Shown one piece after another: positions 60,493 to 64,000 of a stretch of DNA of 64,000 nucleotides. Position 1 is the first letter of the stretch, and every line of letters starts with the position of its first letter. The stretch is taken from contig NZ_JADKSO010000003.1 of assembly GCF_015351245.1 (NCBI RefSeq), positions 341,248 to 405,247 of the forward strand, in the 5' to 3' direction. A model generated the notes under the pieces. It was not told the origin of the DNA and ran no database searches. It worked only from the letters and a program-made list of their open reading frames with translations. The translations under genes and the position numbers were made by a program. Origin of the DNA: Rathayibacter sp. VKM Ac-2879. GTDB taxonomy: Bacteria > Actinomycetota > Actinomycetes > Actinomycetales > Microbacteriaceae.

Positions 60493-60894
60493 TCACCGCC
60501 GTTGAGATTTTCGCCCATCGAAAGCCTCCGGTCGATTCTGAATATACGGCTGACCTTCGTCTCGAATCACTTTTCCCGAGAACGGATCCACCTGCTTGTA
60601 GTCTTGATGCCACCTCACCATGGTGGTGTATCCAGCTGCAATTTCTTTGCGCCCGCGATAGAAGGCAGCGATGACCAACGCTCCAGCAAGCGCAATCCCG
60701 ACGATCCCAGCTATCCCGATGATCAGCACCGCTGGAGATTGCCACCGCACATTCGACCCTGTCGCCACATACAGCACAAGCGCCAGCGGTAAGAGCGGAG
60801 GACTGAAGATCAATAGCCACATCGACCACACCCCGAGCCGATAGGCCGACCTGCCTGAGATCATTTTGACCGTTTCGCCTGACATCATCATCAC
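60493..60894 (-). CDS. small two-helix membrane protein, possible immunity partner
   Basis: Protein of 133 aa with two transmembrane helices (about 22-43 and 52-76) and a polar C-terminal tail (RKEIAAGYTTMVRWHQDYKQVDPF). No domain recognised. Four consecutive ATG codons begin the frame, and the first overlaps the stop of the Rhs-type C-terminal gene (ATGA). Tight coupling to a toxin-like cassette and membrane location fit an immunity protein, but this is inference from context only. Confidence 0.55.
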   Translation of the reverse strand: MMMMSGETVKMISGRSAYRLGVWSMWLLIFSPPLLPLALVLYVATGSNVRWQSPAVLIIGIAGIVGIALAGALVIAAFYRGRKEIAAGYTTMVRWHQDYKQVDPFSGKVIRDEGQPYIQNRPEAFDGRKSQRR

Positions 60895-61265
60895 CTGCCT
60901 GCTATGTGCTGGCCAGTCGTCACCACTGCATCATACCCCGCACCAGCGAAACCAATGCCGTCCGCGAAGCCGGCACCCGCCTCCCAGCCCCACATTCCGG
61001 TAACCGCGTGCATTCCCTTCGCCCCCACGCCCACTCCTCCAACACTTGTCGTAAAGATCGATACGCCGCAGTTAAAGTCGATTCCCTTACGGCACGAAAT
61101 GGCGGTACTCGCGATACCGACGGCCAGTCCTGCGAGGGTAACCCAGCCGACTGGAGTGAACGAGGCGGCGACAGCAAGGATCATGCCAACCGCGCTCAGC
61201 ACGCCTCCGGTTGCATCCAGGACCGCATCGATATCAATGCCGCCTCCCTCTGCGGGCTTGCTCAC
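60891..61265 (-). CDS. orphan Rhs-type C-terminal domain cassette
   Basis: 124-aa protein from GTG 61265: an Rhs-linker-like start (SKPAEGGGIDID), then glycine/alanine-rich hydrophobic segments (GVLSAVGMILAVAASFTPVG, CRKGIDFNCGVSIF, GWEAGAGFADGIGFAG). The frame continues upstream through PPLCGGKCGGAPV, so the GTG may be only a secondary start of a displaced Rhs C-terminus. Toxin activity, possibly membrane-active, is inferred. Overlaps the downstream membrane protein gene by 4 bp. Confidence 0.5.
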   Translation of the reverse strand: MSKPAEGGGIDIDAVLDATGGVLSAVGMILAVAASFTPVGWVTLAGLAVGIASTAISCRKGIDFNCGVSIFTTSVGGVGVGAKGMHAVTGMWGWEAGAGFADGIGFAGAGYDAVVTTGQHIAGR

Positions 61266-61580
61266 GGGAGCGCCTCCGCACTTCCCGCCGCAGAGCGGAG
61301 GACCGCTGGTCTTGGGAGTGACCGGCTGGACAATTGGCCGGGATCGTCGCGTTCGTCAGCCTGCCGGCGAGATCGAACTCGTAGTTCGAGACCAGACCGG
61401 CCGAGCCCGCGACGGCGTAGGGTGTTCTGCACGATTCGTCCTGCTTGGGACCGGACGACGGCCCGGTGACGGCTCCTCCTGAGGCGAACGACCAGGTAGG
61501 TCAGCCCAGTCTGTGCTCCAGAGAAGTCTCGGGTGATGCCTTCGAGGTCGGGCGGGTGAGAAGTGAACGAGAGCAGCCTC
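61266..61580 (-). pseudogene. frame-broken Rhs/YD-repeat fragments
   Basis: Minus-strand peptides in different frames match Rhs architecture: TGLTYLVVR (about 61520), SNYEFDLAGRLTNATIP (about 61340-61385) and PKTSGPPLCGGKCGG (about 61280-61320). The YD-type DLAGRLT piece normally precedes the TGLTYL motif near the Rhs core end; here the order is reversed and frames shift, which shows rearrangement or decay. It abuts the orphan C-terminal cassette. Confidence 0.55.
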
Positions 61581-62076
61581 GGTCTTTACGTATCGCTCGG
61601 CTGACCCCGTCCGCACCAGAGCAAGATCGAAGACGCCGAGAAGGATCGCATGCGCGATAGCCGGCGAGCACGATCTAATCGTTCTCTTTGAAAGACTGGA
61701 GGACGTCGGCTTCTCTTCCGACCATGTGAACATAGTCACAAGCAGGTAAGTCTGCGAAAGACTGAGTCGTCCGCAGAGATACCGCTCCGCTCCGCGCCAC
61801 AGTTCCGGCGTCCACGTCACCGCGTGACCAAGTAGGCCATATAGATTTGAGCAGCCTGGGACTTTTCCGCGCGTCAATATTACATATTGATCTATGAACC
61901 GAGACGGGAGAAAAGCAAGTGCAAAATCGGGAATTTGGCGCATCGGTAGCGCAGCGACGTCCCTGGAGGTAGTGCGAGTGACGTTCTTTGTCGGCCGAAG
62001 GGTAACCCAGCGCAGGTCGCGGTATTGCAGCTCGAGTTGCCCCGACCACGCTGAGCATCAGCATGATTGACAAAGG
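61581..62076. other. no supported gene
   Basis: Two overlapping minus-strand frames (61943-61356 and 62073-61675) are open for over 100 codons, but neither has recognised motifs, good codon pattern or a ribosome-binding site that I can support. Probably decayed Rhs-locus DNA. Confidence 0.35.
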
Positions 62077-62478
62077 TCAACCAAAAGTGAGCACCACCGT
62101 ATTTCTACCGATCCTTGGATTCCTCTTCGCACCCGGAAAATCTCCATCGTAAATCAAGGGTGTTCCATCCTGTGTCTCAACCCAAGAGACAAGCCTAAGC
62201 CCAGCAATGGTGTACTCAACGAGCCTAAATTGTTGTCGATCGAGATCCGACAAAATTTTAGATATTAGGTTCGAGCGCTTACTGACCTCGCTGATTTCAA
62301 TTTCCTCATTTTCGTCGAACCAAACCTCCCAATAGGTTTTTTGGTCCCAGATCATGCATGATACTTTTTCGCCGCGCAGCACCCAGCATGATTCTCCGCT
62401 TCTTAATGAGATCTCCTCATTGATGGAAGGTGCGAGGAGTGGTCGCGACCGGACTCGTAATTCTTCTAGCCCGATCAA
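62077..62478 (-). CDS. hypothetical protein, possible immunity protein
   Basis: Soluble, acidic-to-neutral protein of 133 aa (MIGLEELRVRSRPLLAPSIN; later KTYWEVWFDENEEIEISEVSK and RLVEYTIAGLRLVSWVET). No domain recognised. GC content and codon choice are unlike the first 59 kb. Lies in the array of small genes downstream of the Rhs C-terminus, where immunity genes usually sit. Function unknown. Confidence 0.5.
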   Translation of the reverse strand: MIGLEELRVRSRPLLAPSINEEISLRSGESCWVLRGEKVSCMIWDQKTYWEVWFDENEEIEISEVSKRSNLISKILSDLDRQQFRLVEYTIAGLRLVSWVETQDGTPLIYDGDFPGAKRNPRIGRNTVVLTFG

Positions 62479-62760
62479 CGCGGTCCCCCCGGGACGCTAG
62501 ACCGATGACCAAAATCATAGAAACGACCCGAAGGAGCAGCCCGACGCGATCCCGGTGATGGATCCATTCCACGTCGTCCGCCTCGCCGGTGATGCTCTGG
62601 ACCGCTGCCGGCAACGCGTCCAACGAGCGACGTACGAGCCGGGCTGAGTTTCTGCCCGCCAAGCGCCACTAGATCCTCCTCTAATTTGCCACCGAATAGA
62701 CGCCAAAATCGCGATGACCGTCGTCGTTGTCAGATTCAGAATCCGTAAGCATGACGCGCC
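62479..62760. other. short GC-rich patch without a clear gene
   Basis: Several minus-strand short frames overlap here (62662-62417, 62669-62475, 62706-62515). The first has a hydrophobic stretch, RVGLLLRVVSMILVIGLAS, and could be the end of a lost membrane protein. Not assigned. Confidence 0.3.
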
Positions 62761-63375
62761 TTAGTGATACTTTTGGCGCATAAGTTCTAATTGCGTGGCA
62801 ATACTCTTCATTCGCGAATCGCTCGCGCGAAACAGGCCGGAAAAGAGGGGTGAACCGACGATAATTTCCAAAATCTCCACCGATCCATTCTCGCGCCTGA
62901 ACTTGACACGTATTGCGCCCTCAAAGCCGTAAGTTGCCTTTGTTGATGTGGCGACGATCGGCTCGATGATCGACGAGAAAGAAACTTCCCCGATTTCCCG
63001 CAAAGGCAGCCCCCGTTTCCAGAGCCTTATGCCAGCGGAATCGACCGAGATGGGAACCCGCGCCTCTACGGCCGACAACTCTACTCCTGGAAAAATGGAC
63101 AGCAGTGAAGACCGCTGACTAGGCCGGACATGAAAGGAACTGACGAACTCGTAGCTGCCAGTCCTCCGCAGTTTCCAAGCCGCGCGCGTCGACCAGAATG
63201 CCCATAGACAGAATCCCACAAAGAGTGGAGTGATGATGATCATCGCTCCCGGCAAGTTAGAGAACATTGGTGTCTCGGTGCTCATGGAACGTGAGATGTA
63301 CCGAGCAACCCCGGCAATAATCCCAATGAAAATGACCGCGTACAGCCAGGGTGAAAACTTAGTAAGCCTCTTCAT
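62761..63375 (-). CDS. membrane protein downstream of Rhs, candidate immunity protein
   Basis: 204 aa: two N-terminal helices (about 9-29 and 42-63), then a cytoplasmic beta-rich domain (about 75-195) with GIRLWKRGLPLREIGEVSFSSI, a pattern like bacterial PH domains. It begins 26 nt after the Rhs stop codon, in the immunity position. Its hydrophobic anchor would fit a toxin that acts at the membrane, like the hydrophobic Rhs C-terminus next door. No known immunity family recognised. Confidence 0.6.
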   Translation of the reverse strand: MKRLTKFSPWLYAVIFIGIIAGVARYISRSMSTETPMFSNLPGAMIIITPLFVGFCLWAFWSTRAAWKLRRTGSYEFVSSFHVRPSQRSSLLSIFPGVELSAVEARVPISVDSAGIRLWKRGLPLREIGEVSFSSIIEPIVATSTKATYGFEGAIRVKFRRENGSVEILEIIVGSPLFSGLFRASDSRMKSIATQLELMRQKYH

Positions 63376-63400
63376 CAGATTGTTTCCTAACCTTATCTCG

Positions 63401-64000
63401 CTAGAACAGCGGGGTGTCGAACCACGTTTCGAGCGATTCCGAGAATTGGGTAGCTATCCCGCTCGAGTTCCCAAGAACTTCCCAACCAATACTTGCCGCT
63501 CGGATACCGTCGGGCACATGGCGTCCAAAATGTCCTAAGAAACCGAGACCTACGGCCGAGAAACCTGCGCCCACCAAGCAATTTGGCGTGCTCGGGCCTG
63601 CAAGGCAATACAAGCCGGTGGATATACTTCCTGTCTCACTGGCTACCGCGAGCACCGCCAAAGAAACCTCTGGTCCCAGCAACATAGCCGGTAGCGTTAG
63701 GGCCGTAAGTACGATTGATGCGTCTCCAAATCCAGAGGCGAACAACTTGACTTGTTTATTTACAGGGCCCGGCAGGCTCGGGAACACGGAACTGATCGAG
63801 GGCGCATTAGATCCCTTGGAAGCCTTAATACCTCCGGAGCCAGCAGTGATGGCGTACCCATTTTTCGCATACTTCTCTGCAGAGTCTGCCGAGAGCTTGC
63901 CCGAAAGGTCGAGCTTGTTAATCGGATCGAGAGGGTAGTTGTAGTCGTTGTCCACTCCTCCCTCTACTGGGTCGGTGGAGAGGAAGCGGCCGAGCGCTGC
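63401..64000 (-). CDS. Rhs-family protein, C-terminal end (partial)
   Basis: The frame enters from the right edge as [23 protein letters not shown], the conserved end of an Rhs core repeat (GRF-STDP...N-Y-Y...DP), then KLDLSGKL, after which the variable C-terminal domain begins. This 165-residue tail is mostly hydrophobic ([40 protein letters not shown]) with two cysteines. Rhs proteins are secreted or wall-linked toxins whose C-termini differ between strains. Most of the gene lies outside the window; GTG at 63955 is internal. Confidence 0.8.
   Translation of the reverse strand, partial: AALGRFLSTDPVEGGVDNDYNYPLDPINKLDLSGKLSADSAEKYAKNGYAITAGSGGIKASKGSNAPSISSVFPSLPGPVNKQVKLFASGFGDASIVLTALTLPAMLLGPEVSLAVLAVASETGSISTGLYCLAGPSTPNCLVGAGFSAVGLGFLGHFGRHVPDGIRAASIGWEVLGNSSGIATQFSESLETWFDTPLF

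Noticed and set aside
59601-64000. Transposase or integrase for the accessory region
   Set aside because: No DDE, serine or tyrosine recombinase motif found in any frame; flanking att-like repeats not seen.

Overview
The window is chromosomal DNA from a high-GC actinobacterium. Ribosomal and Nus/Sec proteins, PhzE/TrpEG-type anthranilate synthase, GlpX, DUF5997, LAxTG-type sorting signals, and many genes with an actinobacterial -10 hexamer only 6-8 nt before the start codon point to Micrococcales, most likely Microbacteriaceae (Rathayibacter/Curtobacterium-like; genus is inference). No rRNA, CRISPR array or transposase was seen.

Layout. 0-5 kb: cystathionine beta-synthase-like enzyme, mntH, a DUF3105/DUF305 pair and an Excalibur protein. 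5-13 kb: an ABC exporter, then an AglEFG-type sugar importer with a divergent LacI regulator and palindromic operator candidates. 13-15 kb: MarR genes and rplJ-rplL with an L10-type leader. 15.6-18.7 kb: a four-gene translationally coupled operon (acyl-CoA-dehydrogenase-like, PIG-L deacetylase, NodS-like methyltransferase, GT2). 19-31 kb: stress membrane protein, aldo/keto reductase, epimerase, HAD phosphatase, a sortase-anchored M14 peptidase flanked by two matching palindromes, a Gfo/Idh oxidoreductase, and an OmpR-type two-component system divergent from a MacB-like ABC transporter. 32-40 kb: LysR-effector-domain protein and DUF5997 sharing a very short divergent promoter, a sugar oxidoreductase/isomerase pair with a ROK regulator, YqaJ nuclease plus hydrolase, DUF998 and others. 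40-47 kb: conserved block rplA-rplK-nusG-secE-tRNA-Trp, aminotransferase, murB and two hotdog dehydratases. 47-52 kb: regulator with a hydantoin/allantoin-type NCS1 transporter and racemase, and a second LAxTG surface protein. 53-59.6 kb: a Trp-codon leader peptide with attenuator before a TrpEG/PhzE fusion, a shortened glpX, and an ABC transporter with a DesKR-like two-component system.

59.6-64 kb is different: AT-richer, with broken genes. It holds a chloramphenicol-phosphotransferase-like remnant, scrambled Rhs fragments, an orphan Rhs C-terminal cassette coupled to a small membrane protein, and the 3' end of an Rhs protein running off the right edge, followed by a membrane protein that could be its immunity protein. 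This polymorphic-toxin-like locus is the most accessory part of the window.
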